NCBI GenBank assembly: GCA_011033025.1
Contig: WFMF01000320.1
Coordinates: 1-64,000 of the forward strand
Direction of reading: 5' to 3'
Origin: Beroe forskalii
Lineage: Eukaryota; Ctenophora; Nuda; Beroida; Beroidae
DNA: 64,000 nt
The position numbers and the translations under genes are program-made. Shown here one piece after another: positions 11,901 to 21,908 of the stretch. The notes under the pieces were generated by a model. That model saw only the letters and a list, made by a program, of their open reading frames with translations. It searched no databases and was not told the DNA's origin. Positions within the stretch are counted from its first letter, which is position 1. The number at the start of each line of letters is the position of its first letter.

Positions 11901-12249
11901 AATGCGAAATTATAAGTAAGATGTTAGATTATGACACTGATTTAATGATAATGATTTTCTATACACTCAGGACTTTATAACAGTTGTTCACTTTCAAATT
12001 TCATGCTTTCGTTTTCTGTTTCAATGCTGTCGCTTGTTCCGAAAAGAAATATTTGTCTTTCACATCGACCATAGTATTTCTCGAACTTAGTTGAATTCAG
12101 TATACAGTCGAATAGTTATGTAGTTTGGCACTAAACTAACTACAGAACCAACCCATAGCCCGAGTTGCTCCTAAGATTTTAAGACATACGAAATCTTCAT
12201 CAGCCCTTTAGTTTAGAATGAATCGTAATTTAGGAAAGTTTGAGCTCGT

Positions 12250-12560
12250 GGCACGGATGGGCCTATTCAGCCTATAATATTTACATTTTCGACAATCAAC
12301 AAATTAAGAATTTTGTGAATTCGGTGGGGGGGGGGGACGGACGGACGGACATGGGACATTTTCGCGACTGATATTATAAAGGAGCAATCCGGGCACTTTC
12401 CAGAAATTACAGTAGTTGTATTGCAAACCTGGACCTCATATACACATATCCTATTTCTCACCTTCCCAAACCACGATCTCTGCCAACCCTCTCGTTTGCC
12501 TTTTTGTATTCACAAAAAGGCCAATGGGGAGGGAAAAAATTTGCGTTTATGTTGGCACTT
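12250..12560 (+). repeat. Dispersed repeat, related in inverted orientation to 16960-17250
   Basis: Contains ggacggacggacggac, aaggagcaatccgggcactt, acagtagttgtattgcaaac and ccaatggggagggaaaaaa. All reappear in reverse complement at 16960-17250. No coding capacity; family unknown. Confidence 0.7.
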
Positions 12561-12946
12561 AGAAATAAATGTTTAATGTGTTTAAATGTTTAATTTTTTT
12601 CAAAGTGGAGTTGTTTTGAAAAGGAATCTTTTATTTCGATTTATTGCTGAACTTTAACGATGGATTTTATAAAGGAGTAGATCGGGATCATTTTGCCATT
12701 ATTTTCATGTTACCTGTCTTCTGACGATTGGGTATGAATTTACCCCTTGAAACTTAAAATAAAGACGATTAACCTTGTGTTTTAATTTGTTGTAATGCTA
12801 GAGCACTTTGTGAAATTGAATTTCAACACGCTTGTACTAACATTATTGACATGAATTGATCAGATTGCATCACCTGCTGCAGTTTGTAGATAAAAATGCT
12901 TAATACGCATGGAATTAATTTTTCATTCTTTCACTTTATAGTCATG

Positions 12947-13110
12947 ACTAGCAGGCCCGTTGGGCCTGCAAACACACTGCTCACTCGGCGCAGCTACGCA
13001 GCAACTCGTTTGCAAAATTTAAACACTACCATTCAAATTAATTGGATACTTTTTACCGCATCAAAAAATTGCAATCAAATATTCAGTTTTATGAAGGAGC
13101 AGAGCGAAAA
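12947..13110 (-). mobile_element. Helitron-like element, copy 5 (fragment)
   Basis: Starts actagcaggcccgttgggcc and continues with tcactcggcgcagctacgca, as in the other copies, then loses similarity within about 150 bp. Confidence 0.45.
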
Positions 13111-13389
13111 ATAGTTCGACGATTAGTCTCAGTTGTGCTAAACCACGTGACTTTTGTTCCGTTTTTGTTCCGCAGGATGATGTCAATTCTGACAACTGAT
13201 ACTCATACTGGACAATTTTGTTTTGATCACATTGATCCAGGCCAGAATCAATTTTTCGTAATCTGCTTCACTTACCTTTCAAAAGTCGGTACTCAGGGTA
13301 CTCGCGAGTACCGGGAAATTTTTTTGATCTACCGGGAAATTTTCTGAAAATATGAAATTTTCGAAAATTTTGAAAAGTCACAAAGCAAA

Positions 13390-13910
13390 GTGGCAACGAA
13401 TCTTCCCACTTCCCGGTAGTAAGGAATCTTCCCACTTCCCTGTGGCAACGAATCTTCCCACTTCCCGGTAGTAAGGAATCTTCCCACTTCCCAGTGGCGA
13501 CGAATCTTCCCACTTCCCAGTGGCAACGAATCCTCCCACTTCCCGGTAGTAAGGAATCTTCCTACTTCCCAGTGATAACGAATCTTCCAACTTCCCAGTG
13601 GGAACGAATCTTCCCACTTCCCGGTAGTAGGGAATCTTCCTACTTCCCTGTGGCAACGAATCTTCCCACTTCCCAATGGTTAGGAATCTTCCCAATTCCC
13701 AGTGGCAACGGATCTTCCCACTTCCCGGTAGTAAGGAATCTTCCCAATTCCCAGTGGGAACGAACCTTCCCACTTCCCAGTGGCAATGAACATTCCCAAT
13801 TTCCAGTGGCAAGGAATCTTCCCACTTCTTGGTACTAAGGAATCTTCTCACTTCCCAGTAACTAGGAATCATCCTAACTTCCAGTGGCAGCGAATTTTCC
13901 CAGACCCCAG
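13390..13910. repeat. Minisatellite inside Mutator-like copy A
   Basis: Imperfect units of about 29-30 bp alternate between 'gtggcaacgaatcttcccac' and 'ggtagtaaggaatcttcc' forms. Most frames stay open through the array, which gives spurious reading frames on both strands. Confidence 0.9.
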
Positions 13911-13939
13911 ATATAAAGTTTAGAGGAGCTTTGGATGCA

Positions 13940-14510
13940 AGTTTGATATATAATTAGGAGTTCGCCTGCTAGTTGCCTCAAAATTGACAGCAAAAATCCT
14001 AAGATAACGCTGTTTCTATCTGCTTAAAACGTCTGGCTTGCTGGAGGCTGCTGCCCCCAGACCCCTGCCCATAGCTGTTGGACTTAAGTTTATATCAGTT
14101 TTCCATGCTATTAGCTTCAAAATTGGCAGCAAAAATCCTAAGATAACGCTGTTATTATCTACTTAAAACGTCTGGCTTTCTGGGGGCTGCCGCCCCAAGT
14201 CCCCTGCTCATAACTGTTGAACTTACGTTTATATCAGTTTTCCATGCTATTAGTCTCAAAATTGGCAGCAGAAATCTTAAAAAGACGATGTTCCTATCTA
14301 CTTGAAACGTCTGGCTTGCTGGGGGCTGCCGCCCCCAGACCCCTGCTCACAACTGTTGGCATTACGTTTGCATCAGTTCTCCATGCTGCTAGCCTCAAAA
14401 TTGGCGGCTAAAATCGTAAGAAAACGATGTTCCTATCTACTTGAAACGTCTGGATGGCTGGGGGCTGCCGCCCCCAGACCCCTGCTTATAATTGCTGTTG
14501 GGCTTACGTT
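13940..14510. repeat. Tandem repeat of about 125 bp inside Mutator-like copy A
   Basis: Four to five units, each with 'ctatctacttgaaacgtctg', 'gctgggggctgccgccccca' and 'cctcaaaattggcagcaaaa'. The ggggctgccgcccc core is itself a small hairpin. The same array occurs at 33680-34190. Confidence 0.9.
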
Positions 14511-14689
14511 TATATCAGAGCTTCAGGATTTGTCCATGAATCATTCATATCTTGAATATGATGGAAAATATTTGCTCTCAATGGGCACTTCGCGAGCGAA
14601 GCGAGCGGTCCACAAAAAGCATAAAAATTTGATTTGGTGGGAAAAAATGTGGTGAGTACCGGGAAGAAAAATACTTTTGAAAGGTAATC

Positions 14690-15255
14690 TGCTTCACCTA
14701 TATTCAATTTGAATAGATGTTACACTTTTGTAAACCTTAGATTGCTCTAAACGTTCAATTTCAAAATTATAGTTACTACTGTAATCACCAACTAAGCATT
14801 AATTACCGACGGACCTCTGCCACAGTTTTATGAAAACTATCCATCTGAAATAACCTCCGTTATGTCCGTTCTCCATCTTAAGATCTTGTTTTTGAAGTAA
14901 AGAAACGTCAAATTTTCAAAAACTACAGCACAGCTTCTAACAGTAGTAGCGTAATAGAAAGCACTCGCATAGAACTGATCATAATCTGCACGTGCACTAA
15001 AATTGGTTTCCATAGCAACGGCACCAATTTTGCATTCGTTTCTCTTGATATTTTCTTGGCAAGCTCAAATTTAATTCGGTGCGGAAGCACAGACAAAACA
15101 TAATTCACGTGCTCTTACGAAATTTTATAGTCATGATATGCAAAATCTTGAATCAAGTTGGTTTTGATAATTTGATCCTGCATGATTACGTGCTCTAATT
15201 TACCTCATTTTGATTTACGCTACGGATGATAAATGGTTGTAGAATAGGGATTTAT
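14690..15255. other. Intergenic, nothing recognised
   Basis: No coding block, RNA gene or clear repeat is seen. Confidence 0.4.
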
Positions 15256-15483
15256 TCGTCAATTTAATCAGAAATAGGACGAGTAGAGTGGTTACGAACA
15301 TCTTCAATCGTAACACTCAAAACACCGTGTTCTTGTAATATTTCAATGAATATATCATTCATCAATCATCAAAGTCATACATTCTGAGAAGTTTATTGGT
15401 TAGAACATACAACTGACACGCAACATATTCATATCACTTACCTAGTTCTTATCTTAACTAAATCAATAAATAATTGAAGTTAA

Positions 15484-16322
15484 TTTTTTTTTAATTTTTT
15501 ATTTTTTTTAATTTTTTTTTAGTAATATCAATAAAATACAATAAAATATCATCTTAACAATGTAAAATGTCAGTATATCATAGTAATATCTCCACTCTCC
15601 GCTTGACGTGTTGTCTGAGGGAGGTGAAGTCTTATCATAACACTAACACATTTTCTCCAAACGCTTATCAATAGACCGTTCAAAGCCATCGAATGCCTCC
15701 TTCAGTTCAAGCAGCACTGCTTCTGCCATCCTCTGATCAATATCAGAGTCGTTCTCCTCTGACTCTTTAAGTCTTTAGTAGTTCTGTAGCGCTGCAGGTG
15801 CTCTCTGCTGCAGACCTCCCCGTTCTTCAAGTAGTGGTACTGCTGAGGTTCCGTCCGTACCTTCTCCTTCAGCGCTGCCACAAGCTTCCTCCTCTCCTCG
15901 CGCTCAGCTGGAGTCCTGTCAGGACTGATGAAGACCTTGCCGAATCTCTCTGAGTTCTTTAGCTTACTTGAATTCCGGAGGACTGAGTGAGCTGATGTCC
16001 GATCAGTGAAACAAACTCTGACGGGTCTGCTGATGTCAGGTCTTTTCCTCCCAATTCGACTGCATGAAGTACCAGACCTGCTGGTGTCATGTGAGGGAGC
16101 AATCTCTTCCAACAGTTTTCCAACACTCTCGTGAAGCACGTTCTCCCCAACTTCTTCTGGCATCCCAAACATAACAACGCACCTTTCACGCTCCTCACTC
16201 TTGACTGCTGTCTTGACCGCATCTTCTAGCTTCTGTGTTGTGATACTGTCTGATCGGATTCCTTTCTTTACCGCATCACTGTAGCTCTTAATTTCTGATT
16301 GGGCGGTCTGCTTGAAGATTGT
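15484..16322 (-). mobile_element. Non-LTR retrotransposon insertion with poly(A)-like tail
   Basis: A minus-strand insert bounded by the perfect 13-bp target duplication taattgaagttaa (15471-15483 and 16323-16335). On the minus strand it ends in an A-rich tail (plus-strand T-rich run, about 15484-15522). It contains the C-terminal part of an ORF1-type protein and then a 3' region, with no ORF2 reverse transcriptase. The opposite arm of the host element keeps the uninterrupted site (about 17915-17950). Confidence 0.8.
15702..16320 (-). pseudogene. LINE ORF1-type protein (RRM/L1-ORF1-like), 5'-truncated
   Basis: One frame stays open on the minus strand from the insertion edge to a stop at 15702, about 205 codons. 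Segments in order: SEIKSYSDAVKKGI, AVKSEERERCVVMFGMPEEV, SRIGRKRPDISRPVRVCF, SVLRNSSKLKNSERFGKVF and ISPDRTPAEREERRKLVA. The order V(V/M)FG(M/L)PE, RxGR...RPVxVxF and (F)ISPDRTPAERxxRRKL is the RNA-binding ORF1 core common in invertebrate LINE families. The N-terminus is missing at the insertion edge, consistent with 5' truncation during reverse transcription. It has no start codon of its own and is not expected to be functional. Confidence 0.75.
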
Positions 16323-18129
16323 TAATTGAAGTTAAATTAATTTATTAGAAATGCACTGTATCTATTGTACGACAATCTATTGTCTGCTAGTGCCTTATAT
16401 TTTAGTCGGGTGAAAATACAGTCGGAATTTTTATAGTCGTGAAATGTTAGTCACAGAGGGAACTGGGCATATGGTCGGCTGAAATTTTAGTCGGCATTTT
16501 TGGTGATTTTAGCCTAGCAAATTTCGATTTTCAAAGCGTTTTTCTTTAAATTTATTTTATTTCCGATTATCGAAAATCATAAATCTGAGTATGGCTGACT
16601 GAATCAATCCCTACAACCTTCTTTATTCCTACCGAATTATCTCAAATGCTAGAGTGACGTCATATCAATCCATTTTCAGACCGGGTTGCTCTCTCATAAT
16701 ACTGAATTGCATGCTGAATTGCAAAAAACTAGAAAAATTATCCTTGGAAAACTAAAGTCTGCGATTTCTATGGTCGGTAATAGTTATGGTTTGCGAAATT
16801 TATAGTCGAAATTCGAATTTTGACTAAAAAGTAGGCCGACTATATTTTCGGAGGTTAAGGCCTATTTTTTAGTCAAAATTCGAATTTTGACTATAAATTT
16901 CGCAAACCATAACTATTACCGACTATAGAAATCGCAGACTTTAGTTTTCCAAGGATAATTTTTTCCCTCCCCATTGGCCTTTTTGTTTTACAAAAAGGCA
17001 AATAGGAGGGTTGGCAGAGATCGTGGTTTTGGAAATTTAGAAATATAGGATATGTGTATAGTCACAATACAACTACTGTAATTTCTGGAAAGTGCCCGGA
17101 TTGCTCCTTTATAATATCAGTGATGTCCGTCCGTCCGTCCGTCCGGCGTCCGTGCCTTTTAACAAAATTTCGCAAAATCACGAATTTCTATATTTTAAGG
17201 CAGTCGGTTGTCGAAAATATTAACCTTATAGGCTGACAAGGCCCATCCGTGCCATATATATGCTCAAACTTGTAGATAAATTCTACATGAACTTTGTATG
17301 TACAAACGCACGCGCAAGAATTTTAGAAGAAATGGCACGTGCCAATGCGTGGTCGCGCGCAGCATGCGAATCGGACCAAAATCTTTACTGTACGACTGCA
17401 TGTTGTATTTTGATGCTAAGGTTACATCAACTCATCAAGCACCGCGGGGGAGGGAAATTAAGCGCCTGCATACGACTTACGGGAACAACAGACAAACGCA
17501 ATTCTCAGACAGGCACAATTCTTGTTCTAGTTTTTTGCAATTCAGCATATTATGAGAGAGCAACCCGGTCTGAAAATGGATTGATATGACGTCATTCTAG
17601 CATTTGAGATAATTCGGTAGGAATAAAGAAGGTTGTAGGGATTGATTCAGTCAGCCATACTCAGATTTATGATTTTCGATAATTGGAAATAAAATAAATT
17701 TAAAGAAAAACGCTTTGAAAATCGAAATTTGAGGCTAAAATCACCAAAAATGCCGACTAAAATTTCAGCCGACCATATGCCCAGTTCCCTCTGTGACTAA
17801 CATTTCACGACTATAAAAATTCCGACTGTATTTTCACCCGACTAAAATATAAGGCACTAGCAGACAATAGATTGTCGTACAATAGATACAGTGCATTTCT
17901 AATAAATTAATTTAACTTCAATTATTTATTGATTTAGTTAAGATAAGAACTAGGTAAGTGATATGAATATGTTGCGTGTCAGTTGTGCGTTTTAACCAAT
18001 AAACTTCTCAGAATGTATGACTACGATGAATGATATATTCATTGAAATATTACAAGAACACGGCGTTTTGATTGTTACGATTGAAGATGTTTGTAACCAC
18101 TCTACTCGTCCTATTTGTGATTAAAATGG

Positions 18130-18358
18130 ATGATAAATGATAAGAGTGATATTTTGAACAATTTCAATAACCTGCACGTAACCCAGTGTTTTCAAAGAAT
18201 GGCGTGTTTCATGAAGCATGAAACCTTGTATTGCAGTAGCAGCATGTAGTTGTGTGATTATTGTAGTTTTTATCCTCCCCTGGAACTAATGTGTTTTTGC
18301 ATTGTTAGATTGTTGTAGAAATAACCCCCTTATTTCTCCTGTATAGCTCAGATATACC
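18130..18358 (+). promoter_or_regulatory. Upstream flank of the PHM-like gene
   Basis: This is the 230 bp between the fold-back element and the PHM start codon. I see no clear TATA box or initiator, so the promoter is placed here only by position. The large fold-back element ends directly upstream. Confidence 0.2.
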
Positions 18359-18969
18359 ATGTCTCGTCTTCGCTCCTTTACCTGTCTCTTACTTATTACC
18401 CTGGCAACGTTAGAGGAATCGAGCAGTGCGGGACGCCTCAGTGAGAATGCAACAGGTATTGACAATGTCCCTGAGGAAACCAATAAGGACGATGATGTCA
18501 CTGTCAAAGAAGAGGAAGTGATAGAGCTCCGCATGCCGAATATTACAACGGAGGACCATGATCAGTACCTAGTTACCCCGATAAGAGTGGATTATCAGGA
18601 TGCCTATATCGTGGGCTATAATCCTAAGGTCTCAAGTATTTCCCTGTCTTTTCATTATTTAGCTGCCTATATTTGTGGACTTTTTTGACGAAAGCATTGA
18701 AACTTCGTCACGCATTCGAATTTTTATAGTCCTGAATATATGTCCTGACATATTATTATTGATCTATTCGGTTCATTAGATTCCCCATCTTAATTCCCAG
18801 GCTTGACATACTTAAAGAAATTGCCCCAGGCTTCTGCTGAGGCAGTTCACCACATCCTGATATATGGGTGCAGTGCCCCACACAGAGTAGACGAGCCCTA
18901 CTGGGTGGTAGGGGATATGGGAGGCATATGTGATTGGCAGGGCAACATTAGCACTATTCTGTGGGCATG
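18359..18969 (+). CDS. PHM-like copper monooxygenase, 5' exons 1-2
   Basis: Exon 1 (18359-18628) starts with ATG and a signal peptide (MSRLRSFTCLLLITLATLEE), then an acidic linker and ELRMPNITTEDHDQYLVTPI, the start of the peptidylglycine alpha-hydroxylating monooxygenase fold. Exon 2 (18830-18969) follows in phase 0 and gives GYNP|KASAEAVHHILIYGC, with the HH pair that binds the first copper. It continues to ILWAW and ends in phase 2. PHM hydroxylates the C-terminal glycine of peptide precursors in the secretory pathway using copper, ascorbate and oxygen. Related DBH-like enzymes share the fold, but the HH context and the LQVHY motif in the next exon fit PHM best. The next exon lies 10.4 kb away, across a repeat-filled intron. 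Confidence 0.85.
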
Positions 18970-19210
18970 GTAAGTCGAAAGTTTGACATGTTTGATGTTT
19001 CATCATTTTATTTATGTACCGACTATCTTTCCCCAGCAACCTATAGTATTACTGGGGGGGGGGGGGCAACCCCCTCACTTATGGCGGATATAAAAAATCG
19101 CCAATTGGGGGTTTAATTTTGGGGGGTTTAGGAGAATTGAGGGACTTAGTTCTGGGTTTCAGAACAACCTTATTAACTATAAATCTACAGTCACATGAAA
19201 GAAACAAGTA

Positions 19211-19714
19211 CCTTAGTACACTTAAGAACGGCACCACGTAATTTGCGCGCACTTTAAGATCGGCGCACTTAATTAGTGCGGTTTTTTATGAGATCAAAAA
19301 CGATGTGTAAATATGAATAAAATTTGAAATTTTCCTCTTGATTGCGAGACATCATATTTAATATTTATAGGACCAGCAATATACAATTTTGCAATTATGG
19401 CAAGAAACAAATTTTCAACAGTAATAAGTTGTAGTACTACAGTACAGAAGTGCTGTAGTTTGGACCGTGCATATCTCAGAATGACAACATAATAATTTCA
19501 TTCTTTAAACTATTGAAGTTTTAGCTGAAGGTCATGATTCATTAATTCATGCCCGAAAAAAGCCAAAATCGGAAAAAAACCGCAAAAGTCATAAAATTGT
19601 TCACTTAATTAGCATACACTTAATTTTACGCGCACTTAATTACTGTACACTTAATTGGTGCGTTTTTTTCCAAACCGCACTAATTAAGTGACGCCGTTCT
19701 TAAGTGTACTAAGG
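19211..19714 (+). mobile_element. Tc1/mariner-like short element, copy A
   Basis: 504 bp with perfect 22-bp terminal inverted repeats, ccttagtacacttaagaacg-gc, flanked by TA on both sides (19209-19210 and 19715-19716). TA target duplication fits the Tc1/mariner superfamily. Internal subterminal repeats 'cacttaatta' recur. No transposase. A nearly identical copy in the opposite orientation lies at 54839-55343. Confidence 0.85.
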
Positions 19715-19734
19715 TAACTGATATTTTGTCAAAA

Positions 19735-20330
19735 TTGAGTTATATATACTAGTCGGTTCCCGTCCTACGGACGGCGAATGATGGCAGCCGCATGAGCTAA
19801 CGGCCACATGTCCCTTTGACAGTGATTTGACCGTGCGAGTTTGGAGGGGAAAATTCGAAACTTTAATTTCTGCGGAAAAAAGCTTCCCACGCCCCCAACG
19901 GTAACCCAGTATTGCCGACAATATTCTCAAAACCTTTACTCATCATAAGTAACTCCATAGCGAAGGAATTTCGAAAAAATTCGAAACTTTATTTTTTGCG
20001 AAAAGAAGGGCGCGGCCTCCCACGCCCCTCAGGGTGACCCAATAATTCGGACAAAATTCTCAAAATTTTTATTCATCATAAGGAACTCGATGACGAAGGA
20101 ATTTTGGAAAAATTCGAAAGTTTATTTTTTTTTCCAAAAAAAAGGGCGTGGCCTCCCGCGTTCCTCAGGGTGACCCAATAATTCGGACAAAATTCTCAAA
20201 ATTTTTATTCATCATAAGGAACTCGATGGCGAATGAATTTTGAAAAAATATTCGAAAGTTTAATTTTTGCGAAAAAAAGGGCGTGGACCCCCAATCCCCT
20301 CAGTTTGGCCGAAAAATTATCTCGGTATTT
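19735..20330. repeat. Tandem repeat of about 130 bp
   Basis: Three to four imperfect units containing 'gggcgtggcctcccacgccc', 'ctcagggtgacccaataatt' and 'attcatcataaggaactcga'. The unit diverges toward both ends. No coding capacity. Confidence 0.8.
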
Positions 20331-20505
20331 TTCTAATTTATTATTAATACTCCAGTAGCTAGCCAAAGTTGAGTAGGCCTTTCGAGGTCCAGAGAATTTC
20401 TCATCGGAATTTGTTAGTTCAAATGATAAAAATCAACTTTGAGGGGAGTAGAAATTTTCAAATAGTGGCGAACAGGTGACCACGCCCACTTTTTGTCATT
20501 TAATT

Positions 20506-21908
20506 GACACGCGTATCCAAAAATTCATATCTCGGGCTAGGAAGGTCGTAGAGACTTGATCTTTAGCTCAAACGAATCGCAGTGGCCACGTTTATATTAG
20601 ACTTGTTAACAAACATATGGCCTAAAATGCTCCTGAACCGAGTTACAGGCCAAAAAGCATTTTGAGCTGATGCGATGGCTCAAAATTGATAATTTGTTCA
20701 TATTTTGGGCTAGGAAGGTCGTAAAGACTTCGTTCATGGCTCAAAAGAACCGCAATTGGCATGTTTATATACAACTTGTGAATAAACATATGCCCTGAAA
20801 TGCTCAGAAACTAAGTTATAGGCCAAAAACTGATTTTTCGGCATTATCGCTGTGAAATATTTGGCAAAAATTAGTTGCAGAATCCATAGTTTGATGTGGA
20901 AACCAAAATTTTTACCGTCGAAATCTTCTTGAAACATCCCTTGTGTGATAAAGAGGGATTTTGGGGGTCTGAAATAGTCAGAATGGCTATGTTGAGCAAT
21001 TAAGCAACTGGATTAAACCCCCATTTAATTGACACGCTTGACCAAAAATTCATATCTCAGGCCAGGAACGTCGTAGAGACTTGTTTTTGGGCTCAAACGA
21101 ATCACGATGGCCATGTTTATGTTATACTTGTTGACAAACATATGCCCTAAAATGCTCCTGAACCAAGTTACAGGCCAAAAAGCATTTTGAGCTGATGCGA
21201 TGGCTCAAAATTGATAATTTTTCATATTTTGGGCTAGGAAGGTCGTAGAGACTTCGTTCATTGTTCAAAAGAACCGCAATTGGCATGTTTATATACAACT
21301 TGTGAATAAACATATGCCCTAAAATGCTCAGAAACTAAGTTATAGGCCAAAAACTAAGTTATAGGCCAAAAACTGATAAATCGCTGTGAAATATTTGGCA
21401 AAAATGAATGCATAATCCATGTTTCGATCTGCAAACCGATAATTTGCCCTTCGAAATGTACTTAAAAGATCACCCCCGTGACGAAAAAAAGATTATTGGG
21501 GTCTAAATTTTGGTTTGCAGATCGAAATATGGATTCTGCATTCATTTTTTGCCAAATATTTCACAGCAATAAAGCCAAAAAATTAGTTTTTGGCCTATAA
21601 CTTAGTTTCTGGGCATTTTAGGGCATATGTTTATTCACAAGTTATATATAAACATGCCCATTGCGGTTCTTTTGAGCTTTAAACGAAGTTTCTACGACCT
21701 TCCTAGCCAAAAACATGAACAAATTATCAATTTGGAGCCATCGCATCAGCTCAGAATGCTTTTTGGCCTGTAACTCGGTTCAGGAGCATTTTAGGCCATA
21801 TGTTTGTCAACAAGTCTAATATAAACATGGCCATTGCGATTCGTTTGGGCCCAACATCAAGTCTCTACGACCTTCCTGGCCCGAGATATGAATTTTTGGA
21901 TACACGTG
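20506..21908. mobile_element. Fold-back element of 1.4 kb abutting the minisatellite
   Basis: Left-end text cacgcgtatccaaaaattca and tatctcgggctaggaaggtc is mirrored at the right end as cgaccttcctggcccgaga and tgaatttttggatacacgtg. The left half repeats a 'ctaggaaggtcgtagagact' module three times, and the right half carries it once or twice in reverse. Mirrored 'aaaccaaaa/ttttggttt' words meet near 21490. The right end stops exactly where the 15-bp array starts. Confidence 0.75.

Larger units (their letters stand above)
9970..12790. repeat. Inverted pair of a dispersed repeat (9970-10180 and 12565-12790)
   Basis: The stretch 9970-10180 (acacaaggttaatcgtcctt, gatcccgatctactccttta, attcgtttttaaaacaaccc) returns in reverse complement at 12565-12790 (ggttgttttgaaaaggaatc, taaaggagtagatcgggatc, aaagacgattaaccttgtgt). 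Three Helitron-like copies lie between the arms. It may be one interrupted fold-back or two insertions in opposite orientation. Confidence 0.7.
13272..14687. mobile_element. Mutator-like (MULE/MITE-type) element carrying a minisatellite, copy A
   Basis: Terminal inverted repeats are ttacctttcaaaagt on the left and acttttgaaaggtaa on the right. They are flanked by the perfect 10-bp direct repeat tctgcttcac (13262-13271 and 14688-14697). A 9-10 bp target duplication fits Mutator-like transposition. Near the left end is a second palindrome, ggtactc-gcgagtacc. The body has two tandem arrays: 13390-13910 (ggaatcttcccacttcccgg words) and 13940-14510 (about 125-bp units). No transposase is present, so it is non-autonomous. 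A second, longer copy lies at 31940-34351. Confidence 0.8.
15256..18126. mobile_element. Large inverted-repeat (fold-back) element with nested insertions
   Basis: The left arm (15256-15483, resuming 16336 to about 16717) is the reverse complement of the right arm (about 17536-18126). Matching words include caatcgtaacactcaaaaca, cttacctagttcttatctta, gactgtattttcacccgact and tgatatgacgtcattctagc. Inside, 16735-16960 is a smaller palindrome and 16960-17535 holds sequence related to 12250-12560 and 10330-10560. A LINE fragment interrupts the left arm. No transposase is visible. Confidence 0.8.

Noticed and set aside
13329-13872. Repeat 'proteins' with GSGKIRCHREVGRF units
   Set aside because: Minisatellite inside a non-autonomous Mutator-like element, open in several frames; no conserved domain.
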